From contig NSHR01000017.1 of assembly GCA_002737115.1 (NCBI GenBank), forward strand, positions 1-43,446: 43,446 nucleotides of DNA, given 5' to 3'. The notes beneath the pieces are model-generated. The model did not search any database. It had not been told where the DNA came from and saw only the letters and a list, made by a program, of their open reading frames with translations. This DNA is from Gemmatimonadota bacterium. Lineage in GTDB: Bacteria > Gemmatimonadota > Gemmatimonadetes > Gemmatimonadales > Gemmatimonadaceae. Positions within the stretch are counted from its first letter, which is position 1. Every line of letters starts with the position of its first letter. This document shows positions 1-7,629 of the stretch, one piece after another. A program made the position numbers and the translations under genes.

Positions 1-2
1 GT

Positions 3-1106
3 TTTCTCATGCGGCCGGCCGGCGGGTGGCTTATGGGGCGCTACGCCGACAAGCACGGACGTCGCGCCGCACTCACGTTGTCGGTGCTCCTGATGTGCGG
101 CGGATCGCTGCTGATTGCCGTGACGCCGAGCTACGCGAAGATCGGCCTGATCGCGCCGGCCATGCTCGTGCTGGCCCGCTTGCTGCAAGGACTCAGCGTG
201 GGCGGCGAGTACGGCGCCAGCGCCACGTATCTGAGTGAGATGGCCGGTAAGACGCATCGCGGTTTCTGGTCGAGCTTTCAGTACGTCACGCTGATCATGG
301 GCCAGTTATTGGCGCTGGCGATGCTGCTGTTGTTGCAGCGCACGATGTCGCCGGCCGATTTGGAGTCGTGGGGCTGGCGTATTCCGTTCATCGTCGGCGC
401 CGCGCTGGCCGTCGTTGCGGTCGCGATGCGACGTGGCCTCGAAGAAACGTCGGCGTTCGAGAAGGATCGTGCGTCGCGTCCTCCACAGAGTGCGGCCGCC
501 ACCATGCGTGGCCTCATGGCCCATCCGCGCGCCGTCCTCACCGTAGTGGGTCTCACCGCCGGCGGCACCGTCGCGTTCTACACGTTCACGACGTACGCGC
601 AGAAGTTCCTGGTGAACACCGCTGGTTTCAGTAAGAGCGACGCGACGTACATCAACGCGATGTCACTGCTGATCTACATGCTGCTGCAGCCGGCCATCGG
701 CGCCCTCTCTGACCGCATCGGCCGACGGCCGGTGCTTACCGCGTTCGGCGTGCTCGGCACCCTCGGCACCATTCCGTTACTCACCGCCCTCGAAGGGGCG
801 CGCACGATTCCGCAGGCGCTCTCGCTGCTGATCCTCGCCTTGGTGGCGGTGAGCGGCTACACCGCCATCAATGCGGTCGTGAAGGCTGAGCTTTTCCCGA
901 CCAGCATCCGCGCCTTGGGCGTGGGCTTCCCGTACGCCGTGGCGGTGTCGGTGTTCGGTGGCACGGCGGAATACTTTGCCCTGTGGTTCAAGAACATGGG
1001 CCACGAGCGCTGGTTTTACTGGTACGTCACCGGCTGCATTCTCGCGTCGCTGGTCGTGTATGCCACCATGCCCGAAACGCGCGATAACACGCACATGGAC
1101 GAGTAG
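3..1106 (+). CDS. kgtP: MHS-family MFS transporter, KgtP-like (5' truncated)
   Basis: This is a proton symporter of the metabolite:H+ symporter branch of the major facilitator superfamily, acting in the inner membrane. The reading frame is open back to base 3 (Phe-Leu before the first Met), so the N-terminus lies outside the window. About 367 residues are present, against about 430 in the family. The MFS loop motif RYADKHGRR follows GGWLMG near the start, and the second copy (LSDRIGRRP) lies mid-protein. RLLQGLSVGGEYGASATY, WGWRIPF, FYTFTTYAQKFLVNTAG and KAELFPTSIRALGVG closely match what I recall of E. coli alpha-ketoglutarate permease. The substrate is therefore probably a dicarboxylate such as 2-oxoglutarate, but that is inferred from similarity only. 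It converges on the GHL10 gene with an 18-nt gap and no obvious terminator. Confidence 0.88.
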   Translation, partial: FLMRPAGGWLMGRYADKHGRRAALTLSVLLMCGGSLLIAVTPSYAKIGLIAPAMLVLARLLQGLSVGGEYGASATYLSEMAGKTHRGFWSSFQYVTLIMGQLLALAMLLLLQRTMSPADLESWGWRIPFIVGAALAVVAVAMRRGLEETSAFEKDRASRPPQSAAATMRGLMAHPRAVLTVVGLTAGGTVAFYTFTTYAQKFLVNTAGFSKSDATYINAMSLLIYMLLQPAIGALSDRIGRRPVLTAFGVLGTLGTIPLLTALEGARTIPQALSLLILALVAVSGYTAINAVVKAELFPTSIRALGVGFPYAVAVSVFGGTAEYFALWFKNMGHERWFYWYVTGCILASLVVYATMPETRDNTHMDE

Positions 1107-1124
1107 GCTTGGTTTGCACCGCGA

Positions 1125-2669
1125 CTACGGGCGCCATACCACGTCCGTACTCGCGTTGCCCACCTTGTCGATCGCGTTGACCACGATCCCGTCGGTACCC
1201 GCCGACGGGACATCGGCGGTCAGCGCCGCCACCCGCTGCAAGCGCTGCGACCACGTGCCGTTGGTACGCCAGCGAATCAGGTACCACGACAGCGGCTCGC
1301 TCGTGACGGGCGTAATCGACACGCGTAGCACCGCCCCGAGAGACGTCACACCGATCGTCGGTGCCGGCGGAGCCGTCGCATCGAGCCAATCGGTGGCCGG
1401 CGGCAGCGCGCGCGCCGCGAATACACCACTCGTGAGTAACGAGCGCAGCCCACCGCGATCGTTCACCACAACCGTGGTGTTGTAGAGCAACGACCCGGTT
1501 GAACCACCGGCCGCGGCGTTCTGCCCGCGGATGAGTTGCACCTGCGCTGGAATCTCGGCCGCCGTGTAGGCGCTCGTGCTGCCGTCGCTCACGCGATACG
1601 CCGCCAAGCCCGGCCACAGATGCCGTCGCATGGTGTTCTGCTGTCCCCACCACGTGAGAAGCGCCCCGAAGCTTTGGCCGGTCGAGGCAATCGACCAGTA
1701 CAGCTGCGGCGCGAAATAGTCCACCCACCCGCGCTGGAGCCACGTGCGCGAGTCGGCGTAGATCGACGCGTACGAATCGAGCCCCACGATGCCCGCCGGA
1801 CTGCCGGGACGCCAGATACCGAATGGACTAATGCCCACGCGCGCCGTCGGCGATACCAGATGCGCCTCGCGGTACAACCGCTCGACGAACCGATTCACGT
1901 TGTCGCGACGCCAGTCGGCGCGCCCCAGCAGTCCCCCGCCCCGCTGGTACGTGGCGTACGTGGCGCTGTCGGGAAAATCGAGCCCCGCACACCGTGAGTC
2001 CGGATACGGATAGAAGAAGTCGTCGAGATGCACCGCGTCCACGTCGTAGCGACGCAGCACATCGGTGATCACCGCAATCGCCTGATCCTGCACGGCCGCT
2101 GCGCCGGGATCGAACCACAGTTGCGTGCAGTACTTTCGCGTGAGCTCGGGGCGACGCACAGCGAAGTGCGTACTCGCCAGCCGCAGCGTGTCACTCAAAT
2201 TCGCCGCACGAAACGGATTGAACCACGCGTGCACCTCGATGCCGCGTAGCCGAGCCTGCGTGATGGCATAGGCCAGCGGATCGTACCCCGGGTCGACGCC
2301 CTGGGTACCCGTCAGCGAGCGCGACCAGGGCTCAAGCGTGGACGGGAACAGGGCGTCGCCAGCGGCGCGCACCTGCAGCACGATGGCGTTCAGCCCGGCC
2401 TGATCCGCCGCGTCGAGGATCAGGGAGAACTCGGTCTGCTGCTGCGCTACGGTGAGACCGCTGCGCGACGGCCAGTCGATGTTCGCCACGGTGGCAATCC
2501 ACAGCCCACGGAATTCGCGCGTTACAGCCGGAACCGTGAACGCCACCGGCGGCGGCGGCGTCACCGGCGCGGTCGGCGCCGTCGGCGCCTCGCCCGTGGC
2601 GCACGCACCGAACAGCGCCGCAGCGATGACCGCCGTCAACACACGTGGAGTAGCCTTGATCCATTGCAT
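1125..2669 (-). CDS. GHL10-family lipoprotein glycoside hydrolase (PF02638-like)
   Basis: This predicted outer-envelope lipoprotein belongs to the glycoside-hydrolase-like GHL10 family (YngK-like TIM barrels). The start is set at the Met at 2669, because the residues from there form a lipoprotein signal with lipobox FGAC (Cys23). A 9-codon longer start is possible. The barrel begins around residue 50 with EFRGLWIATVANIDWPS. ILQVR-type and HAWFNPFRA strands follow, then VDAVHLDDFFYPYP, where the acidic pair is the likely catalytic region. The last ~85 residues look like a fibronectin-III-type domain (SWYLIRWRTNGTW, VNAIDKVGN). The family is thought to cleave bacterial cell-wall or exported glycans, but the substrate here is unknown. 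The gene diverges from the beta-lactamase-fold gene with about 80 nt between the starts. Confidence 0.88.
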   Translation of the reverse strand: MQWIKATPRVLTAVIAAALFGACATGEAPTAPTAPVTPPPPVAFTVPAVTREFRGLWIATVANIDWPSRSGLTVAQQQTEFSLILDAADQAGLNAIVLQVRAAGDALFPSTLEPWSRSLTGTQGVDPGYDPLAYAITQARLRGIEVHAWFNPFRAANLSDTLRLASTHFAVRRPELTRKYCTQLWFDPGAAAVQDQAIAVITDVLRRYDVDAVHLDDFFYPYPDSRCAGLDFPDSATYATYQRGGGLLGRADWRRDNVNRFVERLYREAHLVSPTARVGISPFGIWRPGSPAGIVGLDSYASIYADSRTWLQRGWVDYFAPQLYWSIASTGQSFGALLTWWGQQNTMRRHLWPGLAAYRVSDGSTSAYTAAEIPAQVQLIRGQNAAAGGSTGSLLYNTTVVVNDRGGLRSLLTSGVFAARALPPATDWLDATAPPAPTIGVTSLGAVLRVSITPVTSEPLSWYLIRWRTNGTWSQRLQRVAALTADVPSAGTDGIVVNAIDKVGNASTDVVWRP

Positions 2670-2750
2670 GCCGTAGCTTCGCGCAATCCCCACCAATCCG
2701 GAAGCATGACCGGATCGCGCTCATCGACCGTCCCCCAGACACGCCTCGTC

Positions 2751-4049
2751 ATGTCCCGTGCGTCTCGTCCGTTGCGGCGCTGTGCCCTCGCCCTCGCCGC
2801 GGTTGTTCTGGCCACTACGCCGCTCAGTGCGCAACGTGCTCCGCGCGCCGCCAAGCCGCTCCGCCACGGATTCGCCGTCGATCGGCTGGCGCGTATCGAC
2901 TCCATGCTCGACGCCGCCGTCGCGCAGGACGAAATCGCCGGCGCGGTGGCCCTCGTGTTGCGCGACGATCAGGTGGTGTACGAACGAGCGGTCGGCTGGA
3001 GCGATCGCGAAGCGCAGCGACGCATGACACCCGATGCGGTATTCCGCATCGCCTCACAGACCAAGGCGCTCACCAGCACCGCCGTGCTCATGCTGCTCGA
3101 AGAAGGGCGGCTCACGCTGGCCACGCCGGCCAGTCGCTTCCTGCCGTCGTTCGCACGAACTACCGTCGCCACGCGCACCGATACCGGCGTGGCCATCGTC
3201 CCCGCTCGGCGTGCGATCACGATTCGCGATCTGCTCACGCACACCGCCGGTATTTCCTACGGCATGGACGCGTCGGTGCGTGCCCGGTACGAACCGATGG
3301 GGCTCGGACCTGCAGCCGGCTTCGGCTGGTACACGGCCGACAAATCCGAACCGGTCTGCACCACCATGGACAAACTCGGCACGCTGCCCTTCGTAGCGCA
3401 GCCGGGCGAGGCGTGGGTGTATGGCTACAACACCGACATCCTCGGATGCATCGTGGAGCGCGCGTCGGGCATGCCACTCGACACGTTTTTACGCACGCGC
3501 ATCACGCAGCCGCTCGGCATGCGAGACACGCACTTTTTCCTGCCAGTCGCCCAGCGTACTCGTCTCGTCACCGTATACGCCAACGACTCGGGCCGTGTGC
3601 GCCGCGCGTCCGACGGTGCCCGCGGCCAAGGACACTATGTCGACGGGCCACGCGTCAGCTTTGCCGGTGGAGCGGGCCTCGTGTCCACGGCCCGCGACTA
3701 CGCGCGCTTCCTGCAGATGATCGCACACGGCGGCCGATGGAACGGCCAGCAATACCTCGCGCCGCACACCGTGGCCCTTATGACCACCAATCAGGTGGGC
3801 ACGCTGCACGGCACCACCACGGGCTTCGGCCTCGGCTTCGAGACCACCGAGCGCTACGGCGCCACTGGCTCGTCGTCAGTGGGCACCTTCGGCTGGGGTG
3901 GGGCCTACGGATCGAACTACAAGGTTGATCCGGCCGAAGGACTCGTCATCGTGTTCATGATCAATCAGCTGCCGAGTGGCACCGACGTGGTCGGACGATT
4001 CCAAACCATGTTGTACAGTGCGCTCGTCGACGCGCGCGCGATGCGCTGA
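2751..4049 (+). CDS. Secreted serine beta-lactamase-fold hydrolase (class C / family VIII esterase type)
   Basis: This exported serine hydrolase has the penicillin-binding/beta-lactamase class C fold (PF00144). The start at 2751 gives a clean Sec signal peptide (RRCALALAAVVLA...LSAQ). Upstream in-frame Met codons would extend it into a non-signal sequence. The SxxK motif is SQTK, with nucleophile Ser102 and Lys105. The tyrosine motif is YGY at 224-226, followed by NTDILGCIVERASG, which resembles the YSL-DVLG pattern of family VIII carboxylesterases more than the YSN of true AmpC enzymes. The third motif is probably GGAG or the C-terminal FGWGGAYGS. It may therefore be an esterase or D-Ala peptidase rather than a resistance enzyme. 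It lies 21 nt upstream of the fructokinase gene. Confidence 0.88.
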   Translation: MSRASRPLRRCALALAAVVLATTPLSAQRAPRAAKPLRHGFAVDRLARIDSMLDAAVAQDEIAGAVALVLRDDQVVYERAVGWSDREAQRRMTPDAVFRIASQTKALTSTAVLMLLEEGRLTLATPASRFLPSFARTTVATRTDTGVAIVPARRAITIRDLLTHTAGISYGMDASVRARYEPMGLGPAAGFGWYTADKSEPVCTTMDKLGTLPFVAQPGEAWVYGYNTDILGCIVERASGMPLDTFLRTRITQPLGMRDTHFFLPVAQRTRLVTVYANDSGRVRRASDGARGQGHYVDGPRVSFAGGAGLVSTARDYARFLQMIAHGGRWNGQQYLAPHTVALMTTNQVGTLHGTTTGFGLGFETTERYGATGSSSVGTFGWGGAYGSNYKVDPAEGLVIVFMINQLPSGTDVVGRFQTMLYSALVDARAMR

Positions 4050-4070
4050 CGGCACGTCGCCCTCGCCACC

Positions 4071-4967
4071 ATGCAGATCGGAATCGACCTCGGCGGGACC
4101 AAGATCGAAGGCATCGCGCTTGACCGCGCGGGCGAGGAACTCGCCCGCCAGCGTGTACCGACGCCGCAGGCCTATGACCTGACGATCGCGGCCATCGTCT
4201 CGCTGGTAGCCCACCTCGAGGCCGCCACCGGACAGCGCGGGACGGTCGGCGTCGGCATTCCCGGCGCCGTGATGCCGGATACCGGCCTCGTCAAGAACGC
4301 CAACTCCGTGTGGCTGATTGGCCAGCCCCTCGGCACCGACCTCGCCGCACAACTTGGGCGCGACGTGCGGCTCGATAATGATGCGAACTGCTTCGCCCTC
4401 TCCGAGGCAAGCGATGGCGCCGCGGCCGGTGCCGAGGTGGTGTTCGGGGTCATCATGGGAACTGGCGTGGGGGGCGGCATCGTGGTGCGCGGACGCGGCC
4501 TCACGGGGCGCAATCTCATTGCCGGCGAGTGGGGGCATAATCCCCTGCCATGGCCGCAGCCCGAAGAGCTCCCCGGCCCTCTCTGTTACTGTGGCAAGAC
4601 CGGCTGCATCGAGCGCTGGATCTCGGGCCCAGCCGTCGCCGCCGATCACCGACGCGTCACTGGTCAGGTCATGGCAGCACCAGACATTTTCGCGGCCGCG
4701 GAGTCGGGACACCTCGACGCACTCGCCACGCGCGCGCGCCTGATCGACCGGACCGCCCGCAGTCTGGCGACCGTCATCAACCTGCTCGACCCCGACCGGA
4801 TCGTCCTAGGCGGGGGACTGTCGAACGTGCCCCGGCTTGCCGAGGACGTGGCGGCGCAGCTGCCGGCCTGGGTCTTTTCTAACCGCGTCGACACGGTGCT
4901 CGTGCGGAATCGGCATGGCGATTCGAGCGGCGTTCGCGGCGCGGCCTGGCTGTGGCCCGTGGCGTAG
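4071..4967 (+). CDS. mak: ROK-family fructokinase (Mak-like)
   Basis: This cytoplasmic ATP-dependent sugar kinase has 298 residues, the normal length for the ROK family. IGIDLGGTKIEG at the N-terminus is the phosphate-1 motif. DNDANCFALSEA holds the catalytic Asp, GVIMGTGVGGGI is the phosphate-2 loop, and GEWGHNPLPW followed by CYCGKTGCIERWISG is the ROK zinc site and signature. The C-terminus, with LDPDRIVLGGGLSN and HGDSSGVRGAAWLWP, is strikingly like E. coli manno(fructo)kinase Mak, so fructose is the best-guess substrate. Glucose or N-acetylated sugars cannot be excluded without assay. It follows the beta-lactamase-fold gene by 21 nt and may be co-transcribed with it. The tRNA-Gln promoter begins just downstream. 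Confidence 0.9.
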   Translation: MQIGIDLGGTKIEGIALDRAGEELARQRVPTPQAYDLTIAAIVSLVAHLEAATGQRGTVGVGIPGAVMPDTGLVKNANSVWLIGQPLGTDLAAQLGRDVRLDNDANCFALSEASDGAAAGAEVVFGVIMGTGVGGGIVVRGRGLTGRNLIAGEWGHNPLPWPQPEELPGPLCYCGKTGCIERWISGPAVAADHRRVTGQVMAAPDIFAAAESGHLDALATRARLIDRTARSLATVINLLDPDRIVLGGGLSNVPRLAEDVAAQLPAWVFSNRVDTVLVRNRHGDSSGVRGAAWLWPVA

Positions 4968-4978
4968 CCGCGCGACGC

Positions 4979-5007
4979 TTGTCCGCGGTCCGGCCGTGGG
5001 ATAGCAT
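4979..5007 (+). promoter_or_regulatory. Sigma-70-type promoter for tRNA-Gln
   Basis: A TTGTCC hexamer at 4979-4984 is followed after exactly 17 nt by TAGCAT at 5002-5007. Each matches its sigma-70 consensus at four of six positions. The expected transcription start would be about 5014, a few bases before the tRNA 5' end at 5023, which is the right geometry for a tRNA promoter. The call rests on sequence pattern alone. Confidence 0.55.
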
Positions 5008-5022
5008 ACACGGGTACGCAGG

Positions 5023-5094
5023 TGGCCTATCGTATAACGGCTATTACCCCGGCCTTTGAAGCCGGTGACCTCGGTTCGATTCCGAGTGGGCCTA
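5023..5094 (+). tRNA. tRNA-Gln (anticodon TTG)
   Basis: A full cloverleaf can be drawn. The acceptor 5' arm is TGGCCTA (5023-5029) and the D arm begins at 5032. The anticodon stem is CCGGC/GCCGG (5049-5053 and 5061-5065) around loop CTTTGAA, with anticodon TTG at 5056-5058, which reads CAA glutamine codons. The T stem is CTCGG/CCGAG with loop TTCGATT, and the 3' acceptor arm is TGGGCCT with discriminator A at 5094. The CCA end is not encoded. Acceptor position 1 (T) faces position 72 (T), so the terminal pair is unpaired. Family knowledge is that GlnRS prefers a weak 1-72 pair. prs lies 180 nt downstream. Confidence 0.93.
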
Positions 5095-5121
5095 TTGTAC
5101 CCAGTTCGCGTCGTGCAGGAC

Positions 5122-5149
5122 TTGTAGCAGCCGTTGGTTCCGCTAGCTT
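5122..5149 (+). promoter_or_regulatory. Weak candidate promoter for prs
   Basis: TTGTAG (5122-5127) and TAGCTT (5144-5149) are separated by 16 nt in the 179-nt gap between tRNA-Gln and prs. Each hexamer matches its consensus at only three of six positions. It is listed because its -10 resembles the TAGCAT of the tRNA promoter just upstream. Read-through from that promoter is an alternative way to express prs. Confidence 0.25.
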
Positions 5150-5273
5150 GAAGGGCTGGCTTCAAACTCGATCGGGACGGAGCCGCCGCGCCTCATACAG
5201 AGGTACCGGCGACACTCCGCCCCATTTGTACTGGCTCCGTACCAACACCCTTCACACAGGTCGAGATCTCCGG

Positions 5274-6239
5274 ATGACTCCGTCTTTGGACGCACCGTCC
5301 CCGTTGCCACGCGGCTTCAAGATCCTCTCTGGCACGGCGAATGTGCCGCTGGCGGAAGAGATCGCGAAGACGCTCGGCGCCGAGCTGTGTAAAGTGACCT
5401 GTACGCGTTTCGCTGACGGGGAGGTGTTCGTGCGCATCGACGAGAACATCCGTGGGGCGGACGTGTACGTGGTCCAACCCACGAATCCGCCGGGCGAAAA
5501 TGTGCTCGAGCTGCTGCTGCTCATCGACGCAGCGCGCCGTGCCTCGGCCTCCCGCGTGACCGCCGTGCTCCCCTACACGGGATACGCCCGGCAGGATCGC
5601 AAGGATCAACCGCGCGTCGCGATTGGCGCCAAGCTCATGGCCAACCTCATCGAGACCGCCGGTGCCGATCGCGTGCTGGGCCTCGATTTTCATGCGCACC
5701 AACTGCAAGGGTTCTTCGACGTGCCCGTCGATCACCTGTATGCCGCGCCGGTGTTCACGAATTATTTCCGCAAGAAGGGGCTCAAGGACCTGTGCGTCGT
5801 GGCCCCCGACGTCGGATCGGCGAAGATGGCGCGTGGCTTTGCCAAGCGTCTCGACGCCACGTTCGCCATCATCGACAAGCGTCGTCCTAAGGCCAACGTG
5901 GCCGAAGTGATGAACGTTGTCGGTGAAGTCGAAGGCCGGGATTGCCTCATTCCCGACGACATGATCGACACGGCCGGCACCGTCTCCGAGGCCGCCCGTG
6001 CCCTTAAAAATCTCGGCGCGAACGACATCTACGTGTGTGCTACGCACGCGCTGTTCAGCGGCCCCGCCGTCGAACGGCTCATGAACGCGCCGATCAAGGA
6101 AGTCGTGGTGACCGACTCCATCAATCTCCCCCCCGAGCGACGCTTTCCGTCGCTGCATGTGCTCTCGGTGGGCGAACTGCTGGCGAAGGCCATCCGATTT
6201 ACGCATGCCGACCAGTCGGTGAGCGTACTGTTCGAATAA
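5274..6239 (+). CDS. prs: Ribose-phosphate pyrophosphokinase (PRPP synthase)
   Basis: This cytoplasmic enzyme makes 5-phosphoribosyl-1-pyrophosphate from ribose-5-phosphate and ATP, the precursor of purines, pyrimidines, His, Trp and NAD. The ATG at 5274 gives 321 residues, normal for the family. The open frame upstream runs through the tRNA and is not coding. Visible motifs are FADGEVFVRIDENIRG, VVQPTNPPGENVLELLLLIDA, the flexible ATP loop with YTGYARQDRKDQPR, LDFHAHQLQGFFDVPVDHLYA (PRPP signature and metal-binding His) and the PRPP-binding DDMIDTAGT. The frame is intact and the family match is unambiguous. It is followed by rplY after 79 nt. Confidence 0.97.
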   Translation: MTPSLDAPSPLPRGFKILSGTANVPLAEEIAKTLGAELCKVTCTRFADGEVFVRIDENIRGADVYVVQPTNPPGENVLELLLLIDAARRASASRVTAVLPYTGYARQDRKDQPRVAIGAKLMANLIETAGADRVLGLDFHAHQLQGFFDVPVDHLYAAPVFTNYFRKKGLKDLCVVAPDVGSAKMARGFAKRLDATFAIIDKRRPKANVAEVMNVVGEVEGRDCLIPDDMIDTAGTVSEAARALKNLGANDIYVCATHALFSGPAVERLMNAPIKEVVVTDSINLPPERRFPSLHVLSVGELLAKAIRFTHADQSVSVLFE

Positions 6240-6278
6240 CGGCACACCAAGCCGTTACTGGCCGGGACGACCATTTCC

Positions 6279-6301
6279 GGTTACTCCCGAACCACTTTTT
6301 T
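6279..6301 (+). terminator. Weak terminator/attenuator-like hairpin between prs and rplY
   Basis: GGTT (6279-6282) can pair with AACC (6290-6293) across a 7-nt loop. A run of six T follows at 6296-6301. The stem is only four base pairs, so any termination would be partial. Confidence 0.25.
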
Positions 6302-6318
6302 CTCAGAGGCTCGTCCAC

Positions 6319-6951
6319 ATGTCCACCGCTTCTCTCTCCGCGTCCGTTCGCACCGAAACGGGCAAGGGTGCCGCTCGCAAAATCCGTCAGGCCGGCAACA
6401 TCCCCGCTGTGATCTACGGCCACGGCCGCGAGTCGCAGTCGCTCGTCCTCAACGCACGCGATACCGATAAGCTCCTCAAGAGCATCGCCATCAGCAGCAC
6501 CGTGATCGAACTTGCGATCGACGGCAAGACGGCCCGTACGCTGATCCGCGAAGTACAGCGTCACCCGTTCAAGCGCACCATCACGCACATGGACTTCCAG
6601 GAGCTCGTGGCTGGTGAGACCGTGTCGGTGCATTGCCCGATCGTGTACATCGGCGTACCGGAAGGCGTGCGTCTCGAAGGCGGCCTGCTCGACCAGATCA
6701 TGCACCAGCTGCACATCGAAGCGGATTCGTCGTCGATCCCGAATCACATCGACGTCGACGTGTCGTCGCTGAAGATCGGCAACACGCTGCACGTGTCCGA
6801 CCTGAAGCTCCCCGCCGGCATCAAGGTGCTCGACGAGCCGGGCAACACGGTCTGCATCGTGCAGGTGCCGAAGGTTGCGGTGGAGCCCATCGTCGATGGC
6901 GCCGCCGAGCCGGAAGTCATCCGCGCGAAGCCCAAGGCCGACGAGAAGTAA
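6319..6951 (+). CDS. rplY: 50S ribosomal protein L25 (Ctc/TL5 form)
   Basis: This 5S-rRNA-binding protein of the large ribosomal subunit is in the long, two-domain Ctc form. It has 210 residues, against about 95 in the short E. coli L25. The N-terminal L25 domain opens with SASVRTETGKGAARKIRQAG and NIPAVIYGHG, then VLREVQ-type strands (TLIREVQRHPFKRTITHMDFQ). The C-terminal TL5 domain runs from about residue 95 (VHCPIVYIGVPEGVRLEGG) to the KPKADEK end. The start at 6319 follows an AGAGG ribosome-binding site. The order prs, rplY, pth is a common bacterial arrangement and supports all three calls. Confidence 0.96.
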   Translation: MSTASLSASVRTETGKGAARKIRQAGNIPAVIYGHGRESQSLVLNARDTDKLLKSIAISSTVIELAIDGKTARTLIREVQRHPFKRTITHMDFQELVAGETVSVHCPIVYIGVPEGVRLEGGLLDQIMHQLHIEADSSSIPNHIDVDVSSLKIGNTLHVSDLKLPAGIKVLDEPGNTVCIVQVPKVAVEPIVDGAAEPEVIRAKPKADEK

Positions 6952-7032
6952 GTCGCGTACGGGGCGCGGAATTCGTTCAGCATGGTCACCCCACGCTGGC
7001 GCATTCCGCGTCCCGCCCGTTTACCTCTGCGC

Positions 7033-7605
7033 ATGAAAGTCATCGTCGGACTCGGCAATCCCGGCCGGGAATACGAACACACGCGACACAACGTGGGCTG
7101 GTGGCTCGTTGACCACCTCGCCCGTCATTGGCATTTCGATCCGTGGCGCAAGGACGGCGAGGCCGTCACCACGCAGGGCCTGGTCGGCGGCAAGAAGGTC
7201 AAGCTGGTGAAGCCGCAGACATTCATGAACCTCAGCGGCGCCGCCCTCCGCCCCTATCTCAAGCGCGAAGGCTGGACAGCCGCCGACGACCTCATGGTGA
7301 TCGTCGACGAAGTTGCCGTGCCCGCCGGCGAGTATCGCCTGCGCGCGGCCGGCAGCCCGGGTGGGCACAACGGCCTCAAGAGCATCGAGGCCCATCTCAA
7401 GTCGCCCGCCTACCCGCGCCTGCGCATCGGCATCAAGCCGGTCGATGAACGCCGGCAGATCGGCGATCTGGCCGACTTCGTCCTGCACGCCATGCCGCGC
7501 GACGAACGGGAGCTGGTCGAAGCGCTCTATCCGCGGATGATCAGCGCGCTCGAGTTGTGGATCGGCGACGGCACCGAGAAGGCCGTGAGTACCATGGGGC
7601 GCTGA
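7033..7605 (+). CDS. pth: Peptidyl-tRNA hydrolase
   Basis: This cytoplasmic enzyme hydrolyses peptidyl-tRNAs released from stalled ribosomes. The ATG at 7033 is chosen because the protein then begins MKVIVGLGNPG, the family N-terminus. An upstream in-frame ATG at 6982 would add an unrelated tail. The length is 190 residues, typical for Pth. Catalytic residues are visible: Asn9 in GLGNPG, His19 in HTRHNVG, the QTFMNLSG segment, Asp in VDEVAVPAGEYRLR, and SPGGHNGLKSIEAHL. It follows rplY by about 80 nt. It ends against a palindrome shared with the convergent minus-strand gene. Confidence 0.96.
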   Translation: MKVIVGLGNPGREYEHTRHNVGWWLVDHLARHWHFDPWRKDGEAVTTQGLVGGKKVKLVKPQTFMNLSGAALRPYLKREGWTAADDLMVIVDEVAVPAGEYRLRAAGSPGGHNGLKSIEAHLKSPAYPRLRIGIKPVDERRQIGDLADFVLHAMPRDERELVEALYPRMISALELWIGDGTEKAVSTMGR

Positions 7606-7606
7606 G

Positions 7607-7629
7607 GCGCTAACGTCGGGCGTTAGCGC
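7607..7629. terminator. Bidirectional terminator-like palindrome between convergent genes
   Basis: A perfect 9-bp inverted repeat, GCGCTAACG (7607-7615) and CGTTAGCGC (7621-7629), surrounds a 5-nt loop. The minus-strand gene's stop codon (TAA) lies inside one arm. There is no T tract on the plus side. The same core palindrome recurs at 30990-31010, again between convergent genes. Confidence 0.55.

Noticed and set aside
2751-4049. Antibiotic-resistance beta-lactamase
   Set aside because: The tyrosine motif is YGY with family VIII esterase-like context, not AmpC-like YSN. The protein may be an esterase or peptidase.
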